Assembly (NCBI GenBank): GCA_015065105.1 | Contig: SVQZ01000010.1 | Location: 1-64,000, forward strand | Direction of reading: 5' to 3' | Source: Oscillospiraceae bacterium | GTDB lineage: Bacteria; Bacillota; Clostridia; Oscillospirales; CAG-272 | DNA length: 64,000 bases | Shown: in pieces, positions 11,007 to 20,683 of the stretch | How positions within the stretch are numbered: the first letter of the stretch is position 1 | Layout of the letters: each line of letters opens with the position of its first letter | Position numbers and translations under genes: made by a program | Notes under the pieces: model-generated | Told to the model about the DNA's origin: nothing | Database searches by the model: none | Seen by the model: only the letters and a program-made list of their open reading frames with translations

Positions 11007-11532
11007 AATATATAGGGAATTTCTTTACCTCATGCAGAAAAAATTAGACTTATTTATCAGCCGAAATATTAACAAAATGTAAATATGTGTAAAAATGCGT
11101 TTTTTCTTGTTTGAAAAGCGTCTCCTGATTCGATATATATAATAGAGAGTATAAAAAGAAAAGCTATACTTTACCGTTTTAATGAAGTTTATCCGTATTT
11201 ATTATGGTTAACGTAAATACCGCAACAACTTCTTTACTTTGTATTGTAAAGAAATTATAAACGATTCGAGGAAGGTGAGAATAATTAAAGCTTTTCTCAC
11301 ACTTATATATCGTAAGAAAAATATATAACACGGGAGATAAATATAATTAATCAAATATGAGACAGCAAGCACTTTGCTTATAATTCAATCAGCAGTAATA
11401 TTACATATTTTATAGTTAAAACGAATTTTATGTCATTAATGTAATGAGGGGAGGAAACCGTTATGAAAATATAATAAAGAAGTTAAATATATGAGTTGTA
11501 ATGAAAAGATTAAAACAAGAAAGGAGACTAAA

Positions 11533-12954
11533 ATGAAAAAAATAATAAAGTTTGTTTTTACATCTCTGATAATTTCCGTAATTATATCTATGCTTTGCCT
11601 TGTCACGTACGCGGATTCAACTAACGTTTTGACAGATGTAAATGACGATTATTGGGCAAATAATGAAATATTCTTTGTTTATTTTAAGGGAGCGTTATTC
11701 AGAGAGTATGGTAGATTTTATCCCACGGATGGTTTGACAAGGGGTGAAGCAATAAAGGGTATTACCGATATTTTAGATCTTAACATTCCAAAACATGCAA
11801 ATACAGATTTTACCGACGTACCTTATTCATCCGAGTATTCAGGAGCGGTGAAATGGGCATCTGATAACAATATTGCCCAAGGCACGGGGGACGATATGTT
11901 TAGTCCGAATACGGTAATATCAAGACAGGCATTTTGTGTGTTTATATATAAAACCTGTCTTGTTCAAAATATAACGTTGCCTGTTATAACGCAAAACGTA
12001 AATTTTAATGATCAATCAAGTATTGCATCTTGGGCTTTGCCGTCGGTAACTGTCTTGGCAAAAGCAAATATATTGCAAGGCTACTCTAACGGTAATTTCG
12101 GGCCTACTGATACTATAACCCGTGCTGCCGGAGCTACGATACTTTCAAGATTATATGCAATATCCGAAAGCAGTAACAGAAAAATATTACTGTATGTTAG
12201 AGCTTCGAATGGGACTTCTTTGAGTAATGCTGCGGTTTATATTTATTACAGAAACAACAACCCCGGACCAAACAATCATAAATACCCCGAAGAAGTTGTA
12301 TATACCGATGCGGCGGGTATTGCCCATATAACACCGCCCAATAATGATCCCTATGCAGTAAACGTATTTGCATTTAATTATCGACAAGGGCTTTGTAATG
12401 ACTATTTAAGTCCTGATTATTTTATGAAAACTATTATAATGAACAGGGATACCGGAATGGGATACAGCTTGCCTTTAGCAGGATTTAATAATCTAAACGA
12501 ATGGGCAACTACACGTACATATTTGGATAGCTGTCAGAACTTCGGCTGGAGGTATAATTCTAACAGTCAATATGAGTACCATCAAGGGATAGATATAGGC
12601 AGACCAACAGGAACTCCGGTGTATAGTTCTTCCACCGGAAAGGTTGTACAAGCAGATTGGTTTGCAGGTTGTGGGTATTTAGTACAAATTGATGCTTGTT
12701 ATTATGAAGATGAAGAAAATGAAGAGAATAATAAATATTATTATTTTATTTATCAACATTTAAATAGTTATTCTGTTTCTGTGGGGGATGATGTTATTCA
12801 AAACCAGCAAATAGGAACAGTAGGTGCAACAGGTGGTAATTATTCGCCGCATTTGCATTTTTCGATTTCAAATAAGACAGCATATGGTGTGACAAGCAGA
12901 GATTATATGGATCCATTAGCATTCATACGTAACCAAACTCCGTACAATAACTAA
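11533..12954 (+). CDS. SLH-domain exported protein with C-terminal M23 (LytM-like) peptidase domain
   Basis: SLH repeats (FTDVPYSSEYSGAVKWASDNNIAQGTGDDMFSPNTVISRQAFCVF...); YEYHQGIDIGRPTGTPVYSSSTGKVV and GNYSPHLHFSI (M23 HxxxD / HLHF). Start set at 11533 after AAGGAG. Confidence 0.88.
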   Translation: MKKIIKFVFTSLIISVIISMLCLVTYADSTNVLTDVNDDYWANNEIFFVYFKGALFREYGRFYPTDGLTRGEAIKGITDILDLNIPKHANTDFTDVPYSSEYSGAVKWASDNNIAQGTGDDMFSPNTVISRQAFCVFIYKTCLVQNITLPVITQNVNFNDQSSIASWALPSVTVLAKANILQGYSNGNFGPTDTITRAAGATILSRLYAISESSNRKILLYVRASNGTSLSNAAVYIYYRNNNPGPNNHKYPEEVVYTDAAGIAHITPPNNDPYAVNVFAFNYRQGLCNDYLSPDYFMKTIIMNRDTGMGYSLPLAGFNNLNEWATTRTYLDSCQNFGWRYNSNSQYEYHQGIDIGRPTGTPVYSSSTGKVVQADWFAGCGYLVQIDACYYEDEENEENNKYYYFIYQHLNSYSVSVGDDVIQNQQIGTVGATGGNYSPHLHFSISNKTAYGVTSRDYMDPLAFIRNQTPYNN

Positions 12955-12958
12955 AAAA

Positions 12959-13861
12959 TTGGAGGTAAATATGAAAAAATTTATAATGTTTTTAATGACG
13001 GCTTTATTAATATTGGTGATGATTTCTTGTACAAGTATGAAAAAAACAGAGGAAAACATTGTTTTAAAAAAAGAAGCTGAAACAAACAATGCAGGGATAG
13101 ATAGAGAAGAAGCAGGCATGAATACAACTCCTATTATTGAATCAGATGAGGAAAATAAAAATTATGATGTTGGAGCAATAGGTGGAAGCAATATTTGCAG
13201 CATTCATAACTTTGGTTATCATTGTTACCCTAAGGAGATTATAGCATATATTGGAGAAGAACGGTTTAGAGAATGGGCAAATAATGCTCATTCAATTATC
13301 GATGAAAACGGATGTTGGCCTGATGGTAATCTGTTTTGCTGTATAGAACTTTTCGATGTTCCGAACGAAGTGATTATAGAAGCATATCAAAATGATTTTT
13401 ATAATCACGACTGGGATATTGAGGCAATACTTACAAAAGATAGCGTTGCCTTTGAAAATCATGCTAGAAATACTGTTGAGTCTCAGTATGATAAGAAAAT
13501 GTCCACAGAAATGCTTTTGAAATATAGATTGTACGACATTATGGAAAAAAAGACCGATGAAAAAACAGAATCATATTTTAAAATGATAACAAATAACGGT
13601 ACCAATTATCCGGTATGTAAAGTAACGTTGTACGAAATGATAAGCAATACTTCATTGACAAAAGCAGATTTTGAGAAAGCGCTGGGTAACGCATCGTCCG
13701 TAAATGGTGAAAAATATGCATACCCCCACTTCGATTACGATCTTGATCTTCTTTTTGGCGAGGCAGATACTTTGGCGGATATGATAAACGTTATCGAAGA
13801 CAACGGCTATGAATCAAAGGTGAAATTAGCGGATGCCTTGTTGCATAAGGATAAAGAATAA
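12959..13861 (+). CDS. Lipoprotein of unknown function, paralogue A
   Basis: Signal peptide ending in lipobox (LVMISC); C-terminus HFDYDLDLLFGEADTLADMINVIEDNGYESKVKLADALLHKDKE shared with the next gene. Confidence 0.75.
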   Translation: MEVNMKKFIMFLMTALLILVMISCTSMKKTEENIVLKKEAETNNAGIDREEAGMNTTPIIESDEENKNYDVGAIGGSNICSIHNFGYHCYPKEIIAYIGEERFREWANNAHSIIDENGCWPDGNLFCCIELFDVPNEVIIEAYQNDFYNHDWDIEAILTKDSVAFENHARNTVESQYDKKMSTEMLLKYRLYDIMEKKTDEKTESYFKMITNNGTNYPVCKVTLYEMISNTSLTKADFEKALGNASSVNGEKYAYPHFDYDLDLLFGEADTLADMINVIEDNGYESKVKLADALLHKDKE

Positions 13862-13989
13862 TGCCCGGAAAAACAAACGGCAGGCGCATTACTGCTGTTT
13901 AAGACTGTTGAAAAAAGAGGGGAGGAAATAGTTATGAAAAAATAATAAAGACATCAAAATATTAAAAAACAATTAGAGGAGGAATAATT

Positions 13990-14853
13990 ATGAAAAAATT
14001 ATTATTGATAACATTGATTATATTTTTAATTGTTTCGTGCGCTTCTTGCTCGGATACTAAAAAGGTGGAAGTAAGCGAAAAAAATGAAACGGATCAAAAG
14101 ATTTTAAATGCCCAAGAAAGCGAGCCTTTAGAAGAAAAGGAAAACATAGAAAAGCCGATAGGCGGAGGAGATGCAATATGTCCTGTACATACGCTTTATT
14201 ATCATGCATATCCGGACATTATTGTAGAATATATCGGAAGAGATGATTTTAATTCATGGATAGATGGAAAGGAAGTGCAGGATGACGAAGGATGTTATCC
14301 CGAAGCAAATATATTCAAACTTATTGAGCATTTCGATGTTCCCAATGACATAATTATCGAAACGTATAAGAATGATTTTTATAATTGCGAATGGGATATG
14401 GAAAGCTTACTTTCAAGAGATGAGGAAGGCTTTGATGAGTCCTCCCGTAGGATGAAAGGTGATGATTCTCACAACGAGTACAGGGTTAAACTGCTTAACG
14501 AACGTGCATTGAAACATGCTTTGTTTGATATAATGGAAAGGAAAGAGGATTCAAAAACGGCAGAATACTATAATTTGATTTCCGATAACGGAAGTGTATC
14601 ACCGGTAACGGAAGTTTCTATTTATGAAATGGTAAGCAATACCTCCTTGACAAAAGAGGATTTCATAGATGCATTGGACGGGGTAGCAGGAGAGGAATCA
14701 AGTGAGACTTCCGAATCCCACTTCGATTACGATCTTGATCTTCTTTTTGGTGAGGCAGATACTTTGGCGGATATGATAAACGCTATCGAAGACAACGGCT
14801 ATGAATCAAAAGTGAAATTAGCTGATGCCTTGTTGCATAAGGATAAAGAATAA
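13990..14853 (+). CDS. Lipoprotein of unknown function, paralogue B
   Basis: Lipobox FLIVSC; same domain layout and nearly identical C-terminus to 12959..13861. Confidence 0.75.
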   Translation: MKKLLLITLIIFLIVSCASCSDTKKVEVSEKNETDQKILNAQESEPLEEKENIEKPIGGGDAICPVHTLYYHAYPDIIVEYIGRDDFNSWIDGKEVQDDEGCYPEANIFKLIEHFDVPNDIIIETYKNDFYNCEWDMESLLSRDEEGFDESSRRMKGDDSHNEYRVKLLNERALKHALFDIMERKEDSKTAEYYNLISDNGSVSPVTEVSIYEMVSNTSLTKEDFIDALDGVAGEESSETSESHFDYDLDLLFGEADTLADMINAIEDNGYESKVKLADALLHKDKE

Positions 14854-14866
14854 TGCCCGGAAAAAC

Positions 14867-14895
14867 AAACGGCAGGATGCTTCCTGCCGTTTATT
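14867..14895 (+). terminator. Rho-independent terminator after paralogue B
   Basis: AAACGGCAGGatgcttCCTGCCGTTTattatattt. Confidence 0.75.
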
Positions 14896-14906
14896 ATATT
14901 TAAAGA

Positions 14907-16979
14907 TTATATTTTAAGACATCCCTTAAGGTATTTATAGCCCAGGGCGAGCTCGTTGATATGCTTTTGAATCTTTTCGGATTCGATATCGAAGCTTTCT
15001 ATGCTGTCCCACCATTTTTCCAATTCATCCTTTACAGCAGATATCTGCTCTGTTTTGAAGATGGCGGCTGCGGTGGTATATTGTGCGAAATGCTTGCCGG
15101 TGCTGCATATTTCAAGTGTGAAGAAGTATTCCTCAACAAGCTCGGAGGCTTCACCGTAATAAGCGTCGATAAATGCACGTATCTCTGCGTTATACTCCTC
15201 TTTTGTGAGATCCTTATCCCACATGAGAAGTGAAACCAGATACGCACGTAATGCACCGAACTCGTTGCCCTCGCTGTGGAGGTAACCCTCGTTAAACATA
15301 CCGTTTACACCCAATTCTTCAAAATACTGATAGTTTTCGTAAATAGAATCGAAGTTCATGAAGGGTAACTTGTCGTCCTGAGTATATTCAACAACGTAGT
15401 ACCAGATATAGATATTGTCAGAAAGAGCGCACCAGCCCTCAAGATCTTCCTTGAAATCCTCGTTCTTCGCGCACTCAGGATCGTTTAAGGGGCATCCGCA
15501 GCAGCTCTCAATAGGGCAGTACATTACCACCACGTTATCTCGGGGCGCAGTCTTGGGGGGGTCTATAGAGAACATATAGGCAAGGGTAAGTATCTTTATT
15601 TCGGGATAATCGGTTTCTATATCCTCGGCAAGTCGGTTTATAAATCTTATAAGAGAGCCTGCAAGGCTTCCCTCTGCAACGTTTGCCTGGGAGCAGGCGC
15701 TGCATTTACAGTAATCGTAGTTATCGTTCTGGGTGACCGATACTATCTTTGCATCGGTGAGTCTTGAGCAGAGAGTTCTTAATCTTTCAAGGGTCTTCTG
15801 ATATATCTCCTCGTCCGAGAAGCAGGGTTGTGTTTCTTGAGGAGCAAGATCAAAGGTGGTCGCCATTGTATGTACGAATTCTCCGCCGAAGCTGAAGTTT
15901 CCGCCGAGATAATAGTTCATTACTCGTCTGTTGTTAGAATTTATCTTTCTCTTTGCCGCGTATTCGTGATGGAAGATCTGATACTGGTCACAGTCGCGGA
16001 ATTCCATATAGGGCTTCTGCTCGTTGAAGGTGTCCTTGGGGATGTCTATAGCATCGTTGAAATAGATGATCTCGCAGTCTTCACCAAAGAAGCGCGCTCC
16101 GATATATTCCTCAAGGAAGGAATATACCGCATAGAGAGTGCCTCGGCGCTCCGCACCGGTGAGGATAAGTCTTGTGCCCTCGGTCTTTATAAGAAGGGTC
16201 TCTTCACCGTAGCCTGTTCTGTCTATCTTATCAATAACGTCACCCTCTCGTGAGGTTATACCCACAACGATCTCGTATTTTGAGGGCTCTGTGTCATCTG
16301 TTACACGCTCAAGCTCAACTCCTGTTGCAAGCTTGATATATTTTTGAAGCTCTTCGGCGGCGTAAACCTCATTGAGACCAAAGGTCTTCATTTCCCAGTC
16401 GTGATAAACTATCTTATACTTTGAAATATCAACTCCGCCGATAGTAAGCTTCTTTACGGGGTGCTCCTTACCCGAGATCTTCATTTCGTGAATATCAACG
16501 TAAACGAAGTCTTCACTTTTCTGCTCGGTATAGCTTACCTCTCCCTTTTTATCTATCTTTGCGGGGAAAACGGGAGATTCAAGAGTAATATTTTCTGTGA
16601 GAAGCTCAAATGCCTCCGAATAAGCATAGGTGGTTCCGGCAGAGATGCTTATATCCTTTTCCTCGTTCTTTACGGTATAAGCATTTCCTTCTACCGCCTC
16701 ATGACCGCGGGCATCGCCGATAAGAAGTTCATATTCCGCTTCCTTTTCCGAATCCTTGACAACGGGAAGAGTTACTCCGTAACGGCGGGATACAGTATCC
16801 TGCAGACGAAGAGCGGCAAGCTTGTTTACGGTAAATTCCTCAACGTAGCTTCCTTTTACCTCACGATATACTATTGTGTATTTTGAAATTTCAATACCCT
16901 TTTCTTCTTTTTTTGTTTTGCAGGCCGTAAGGGGCAGAACCATTAAAATGCACAGTAATACTAAAAAAACTCTTTTCAT
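14907..16979 (-). CDS. DUF4838-type lipoprotein (putative carbohydrate-active)
   Basis: MKRVFLVLLCILMVLPLTACKTKK lipobox; YLGGNFSFGGEFVHTMATTFDLAPQ...VSVTQNDNYDYCKCSACSQ typical of DUF4838 proteins. Confidence 0.8.
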   Translation of the reverse strand: MKRVFLVLLCILMVLPLTACKTKKEEKGIEISKYTIVYREVKGSYVEEFTVNKLAALRLQDTVSRRYGVTLPVVKDSEKEAEYELLIGDARGHEAVEGNAYTVKNEEKDISISAGTTYAYSEAFELLTENITLESPVFPAKIDKKGEVSYTEQKSEDFVYVDIHEMKISGKEHPVKKLTIGGVDISKYKIVYHDWEMKTFGLNEVYAAEELQKYIKLATGVELERVTDDTEPSKYEIVVGITSREGDVIDKIDRTGYGEETLLIKTEGTRLILTGAERRGTLYAVYSFLEEYIGARFFGEDCEIIYFNDAIDIPKDTFNEQKPYMEFRDCDQYQIFHHEYAAKRKINSNNRRVMNYYLGGNFSFGGEFVHTMATTFDLAPQETQPCFSDEEIYQKTLERLRTLCSRLTDAKIVSVTQNDNYDYCKCSACSQANVAEGSLAGSLIRFINRLAEDIETDYPEIKILTLAYMFSIDPPKTAPRDNVVVMYCPIESCCGCPLNDPECAKNEDFKEDLEGWCALSDNIYIWYYVVEYTQDDKLPFMNFDSIYENYQYFEELGVNGMFNEGYLHSEGNEFGALRAYLVSLLMWDKDLTKEEYNAEIRAFIDAYYGEASELVEEYFFTLEICSTGKHFAQYTTAAAIFKTEQISAVKDELEKWWDSIESFDIESEKIQKHINELALGYKYLKGCLKI

Positions 16980-17129
16980 TTTATACTCTCCAACTTAATT
17001 TTATAATTTTATTATATCTTTTCAATATGAACAAATCAATATTAATTAAAAAAAGATAGGATTATACTTGAAAAATTCAAAGCTATAAGATATAATGAAA
17101 TTAATATTGACCGAAAGGAAAAAATTATA

Positions 17130-18158
17130 ATGAAAGCAGCAGTTTGGACCGATATCGGTAAGGTAGAGGTCAGAGAAGTAGAAAAGCCCAAGGTACAGCC
17201 GGGCTGGGTAATACTTAAAATTACGGCGGCAGGTCTTTGTGCCACAGATATTCACCACATTTTCGGTAAAATTACACTTACAAAGCCCCCTCACATTTTA
17301 GGTCACGAAATGGCGGGCGTAATTGAGGAGATAGGTGAAGGTGTAGAGGGCTGGCAGATAGGCGACCGTTGTACGGTTGATACTATGATAGGTTGCAAAA
17401 CCTGTAAATACTGCAAAGAGGGCAACAGTGAGTTCTGCTCCAACGGCGGTGAGATCGGCTATGCACCCTACAACGGAGCATATTCCGAATACGTTGCGGT
17501 TCCCGCTCCCAATCTTCATAAGCTTCCCGATAACGTAAGTGACGAGGAGGCGGCCATAATCGAAAGCTGTGTATGTCCTGCAGGCTCTATGCTCGCTCAC
17601 CCCGTAAAGCCGGGCGAGATAGTTCTCGTTCAGGGCGCAGGCCCCGCAGGCCTTGCATATATTCAGCTTGCAAAGATCCAGGGTGCCAAAAAGGTCATTC
17701 TTTCATGCCGTAAGAGCTACAGAAGCGACCTTGCAATGAAATTGGGCGCAGACGTACATATCGATCCCACAAAGGAGGACGTTTACAAGAGAGTTCTTGA
17801 AGAGACCGACGGCTACGGAGTTGACGTTTCTATCGATGCGGCAGGCTTTGGCGAAACCGTTAAAACAGCGGTACAGTGTGCTTGTGCGGGTGCGAGAGTT
17901 ATTCTCTACGGTATCCCCGCAGATGATGACAAGGTGGATTTCCCCGTTACCGAAATAATCATAAAGCAGCTTTCCATCTACGGTGCCTGCTCCTCCCCCA
18001 AGTCATGGGAGCCTATGCTCAAATGGACAAGCGAGGGCAAGTTCAACCTTAAGGCTATGGTAAGCGCAGAATACAAGCTTGATGATATCATGCAGGCTAT
18101 CGACGATATCGAAAACAGAAGAAATAATATAGTAAAGGCGGTTATAAGTTTCAAATGA
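17130..18158 (+). CDS. Zinc-dependent medium-chain alcohol/polyol dehydrogenase
   Basis: GLCATDIHHIFGK, HILGHEMAGVIEEIGEGV, four-Cys structural zinc loop CKTCKYCKEGNSEFC, VQGAGPAGLAYIQLAK. Confidence 0.9.
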   Translation: MKAAVWTDIGKVEVREVEKPKVQPGWVILKITAAGLCATDIHHIFGKITLTKPPHILGHEMAGVIEEIGEGVEGWQIGDRCTVDTMIGCKTCKYCKEGNSEFCSNGGEIGYAPYNGAYSEYVAVPAPNLHKLPDNVSDEEAAIIESCVCPAGSMLAHPVKPGEIVLVQGAGPAGLAYIQLAKIQGAKKVILSCRKSYRSDLAMKLGADVHIDPTKEDVYKRVLEETDGYGVDVSIDAAGFGETVKTAVQCACAGARVILYGIPADDDKVDFPVTEIIIKQLSIYGACSSPKSWEPMLKWTSEGKFNLKAMVSAEYKLDDIMQAIDDIENRRNNIVKAVISFK

Positions 18159-19282
18159 TTATTACAGACGTAGAAGTATTGGTTGTTAAACAGCCCGAAA
18201 TTAAAATGATCGGTGACGGCAGTCAGGATACTGCCGTTGTAAGAGTTACAACAGACACAGGCATTCAGGGTATAGGCGAGGTTGACTCCTCCCCCTATAT
18301 CGTTAAGGCTATCGTTGAATCTCCCGCTTCCCATGAGGTTTGCAGAGGTCTTCGCGATGCGGTTATCGGCATGGATCCCTTCGACGTTGAGGTCATCTGG
18401 CAGAAGATGTACAATTATTCCTACTATTACGGCAGACGAAGCGCCGCTATCCATGCAATGAGCGGTATTGACATTGCTATCTGGGATATCATCGGTAAGG
18501 CTCTCGGCAAGCCGGTACATAAGCTCCTCGGCGGCTCCTTCCGCAATAAGATCAAGGCATACTGCTCCATCCTTATGCCCGAAACCGAAGAAGAAATTGC
18601 AAGAATTTGCGAAACATATCTTCCCATGGGCTTCACAGGCATCAAATGGGGCTGGGGTGCTCTTGGACGTGACGACGAAAAGGACCTTGAGCTCGTAAGA
18701 CTTTGCCGTAAGCATATGGGTGATAAGCCCAAGCTTATGATAGATATCGGCATGAGATGGACAGAATACAAGCAGGCAGTTCGTCTCTGTAATAAGTTCA
18801 GCGAATACGACGTTCACTGGGTTGAAGAGCCCTTCCTTCCCGATGCGGTTGATTTCTATAAGAGACTGACAAAGGACGTTTCCTCTGTAAATATCTCTGC
18901 AGGTGAAGAGCTTGGTACAATGTATGAATTCAACGAGCTTATCAACGGCTGTAATATCGATATTATTCAGCCCGATATGAGCCGTTGCGGAGGTATCACC
19001 GTTGCAAAGAAGGTTATGGATATGGCAATGCTCAAGGGTATTCCCATGATCCCCCATGCATTCAAGACAGGTATTCTTATGTCCGCATCCCTCCAGCTTA
19101 TTGCGGCAACTCCCAACTCTCCCTTCCTTGAGTACTGCTCACAGGAAACGGTTCTTTCCAAGAATCTCGTTAAGCATCATTTCCAGATAGACTCCGAGGG
19201 CTATGTAAACATTCCCGATATCCCCGGCCTCGGCGTTGAGATCGACGAAGAGATAGCAGAAAAGTATTCTGTTAAGATTTAG
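18155..19282 (+). CDS. Mandelate racemase/muconate lactonizing enzyme (enolase superfamily dehydratase-like)
   Basis: WGWGALG, MIDIGMRW, VHWVEEPF, IIQPDMSRCGGITVAKKVM, IPHAFKTG; 4-nt overlap with the upstream dehydrogenase. Confidence 0.9.
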   Translation: MIITDVEVLVVKQPEIKMIGDGSQDTAVVRVTTDTGIQGIGEVDSSPYIVKAIVESPASHEVCRGLRDAVIGMDPFDVEVIWQKMYNYSYYYGRRSAAIHAMSGIDIAIWDIIGKALGKPVHKLLGGSFRNKIKAYCSILMPETEEEIARICETYLPMGFTGIKWGWGALGRDDEKDLELVRLCRKHMGDKPKLMIDIGMRWTEYKQAVRLCNKFSEYDVHWVEEPFLPDAVDFYKRLTKDVSSVNISAGEELGTMYEFNELINGCNIDIIQPDMSRCGGITVAKKVMDMAMLKGIPMIPHAFKTGILMSASLQLIAATPNSPFLEYCSQETVLSKNLVKHHFQIDSEGYVNIPDIPGLGVEIDEEIAEKYSVKI

Positions 19283-19333
19283 AAGAACAACCCTTGCGGA
19301 AATGCAAGGGTTGATATTAAATGAGGAAATATA

Positions 19334-20020
19334 ATGGAAAATTGGCTTTCGCGGGAAACTGCGCTTATAGGAGAGGAAGCAGTAGAACGCTTAAAAAAAA
19401 GCTCGGTGCTTATATTCGGTATAGGCGGTGTGGGCGGATACTGCGTTGAGGCTCTTGCAAGAGCGGGAGTGGGTGCTCTTACCCTTGTTGACCATGACAG
19501 AGTGGGAATAACAAACCTCAACCGTCAGATAATAGCAACAATATCGACCCTTGATATGCCTAAGACCGAGGCAGCGGCGAGGAGAATAACGGATATAAAT
19601 CCCGAATGCAAAGTAAAATGCGTAACGGAATTTGCCGAAGCGGGAAATATTGCAGCTATAATTGAAGATGCAGAGCCCGATTATATAATCGATGCCATAG
19701 ACTGCGTTACCTCAAAGCTTCTTATTGCAGAGTATGCCGTGTCTCATTCGATTCCTCTTATATCCTCAATGGGTACCGGTAACAAATTAGATCCCGAAAA
19801 GCTGAAAATTGTCGATATTTCCAAAACTCACACCTGCCCCCTTGCCCGCGTTATGCGAAGAGAATTAGGGCAGAGGGGAATAAAGCATTTAACAGTTCTG
19901 TTCAGCGAGGAGCCTCCTGTTAAGGTGGGTATGAGGACACCTGCCTCCGTATCCTTTGTCCCCTCGTCTGCAGGACTTATGATAGCAGGCTACTGTATCA
20001 GAAAAATGATAGAGGTATAA
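19334..20020 (+). CDS. tcdA: tRNA threonylcarbamoyladenosine dehydratase (ThiF/TcdA family)
   Basis: SSVLIFGIGGVGGYCVEALARAGVGALTLVDHDRVGITNLNRQIIATISTLDMPKTEAAARRITDINPECKV. Confidence 0.9.
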   Translation: MENWLSRETALIGEEAVERLKKSSVLIFGIGGVGGYCVEALARAGVGALTLVDHDRVGITNLNRQIIATISTLDMPKTEAAARRITDINPECKVKCVTEFAEAGNIAAIIEDAEPDYIIDAIDCVTSKLLIAEYAVSHSIPLISSMGTGNKLDPEKLKIVDISKTHTCPLARVMRRELGQRGIKHLTVLFSEEPPVKVGMRTPASVSFVPSSAGLMIAGYCIRKMIEV

Positions 20021-20022
20021 TA

Positions 20023-20574
20023 ATGATAGATCTTTTAACTTTACACAAGCAGTTTTTGATTCCCCATATCAAGGAGGGAGACACGGTTGCCGATTTTACC
20101 ATGGGTAACGGTCATGATACCCTATGGCTTTCACGGCAGGTGGGAGAATCGGGCAGAGTATATGCCTTTGACATTCAGGCGCAGGCAATAGAATCCACCG
20201 CAAAATTTCTTGAGGAAAACAAAGCACCTGAAAATTATACCCTCATTCATGATTCCCATGCCAATGCAAGAGAGTATATAAAGGAAAAGATAAAAGCAGG
20301 AGTTTTTAATCTCGGATATCTTCCCGGAGGGGATAAGAGTATAACCACTAAGCGTGATTCCACCCTTATGGCGGTAGAGGCGGCAATAGAGCTTCTTGAT
20401 AATGACGGTATTGTTCTTATAGCCGTTTATCCCGGCCATGACGAAGGAACGGTAGAGGGAAATCTCCTCTATGAAATGCTGAGTCAAATATCCAGATTCA
20501 AGCTTTGCATTTCGCAGTTCAAGATAATCAATTCTCCCACCTCACCCTTCTTTTATATGATAGAGAGTAAATAA
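20023..20574 (+). CDS. mnmM: Class I SAM-dependent methyltransferase, MnmM (YtqB)-like
   Basis: DFTMGNGHDTLWLSRQVGESGRVYAFDIQAQAI...NLGYLPGGDKSITTK...NSPTSPFFYMIESK. Confidence 0.75.
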   Translation: MIDLLTLHKQFLIPHIKEGDTVADFTMGNGHDTLWLSRQVGESGRVYAFDIQAQAIESTAKFLEENKAPENYTLIHDSHANAREYIKEKIKAGVFNLGYLPGGDKSITTKRDSTLMAVEAAIELLDNDGIVLIAVYPGHDEGTVEGNLLYEMLSQISRFKLCISQFKIINSPTSPFFYMIESK

Positions 20575-20576
20575 AT

Positions 20577-20606
20577 ATCCACCCATCGGGTGGATATTTA
20601 TCTTTA
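20577..20606 (+). terminator. Hairpin terminator
   Basis: ATCCACCCatcGGGTGGATatttatcttt. Confidence 0.6.
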
Positions 20607-20683
20607 TATTATAGAAAATTGCTCCGTTTCGTGTGAATCGTTTACAGTAAGGAAAGGAACGGGATCCGGAGTGCCGGGAGGCG

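Noticed and set aside
11010-11490. Riboswitch in the ~480-nt region before the SLH-M23 gene
   Set aside because: AT-rich, no recognisable conserved aptamer core or terminator pair
17978-19057. 359-aa ORF on the minus strand
   Set aside because: Antisense to the dehydrogenase and enolase-superfamily genes, both with clear family motifs
19288-19312. Terminator aacccttgcggaaatgcaagggtt
   Set aside because: Good hairpin but no U-tract; may be an attenuator or mRNA stabiliser, not called
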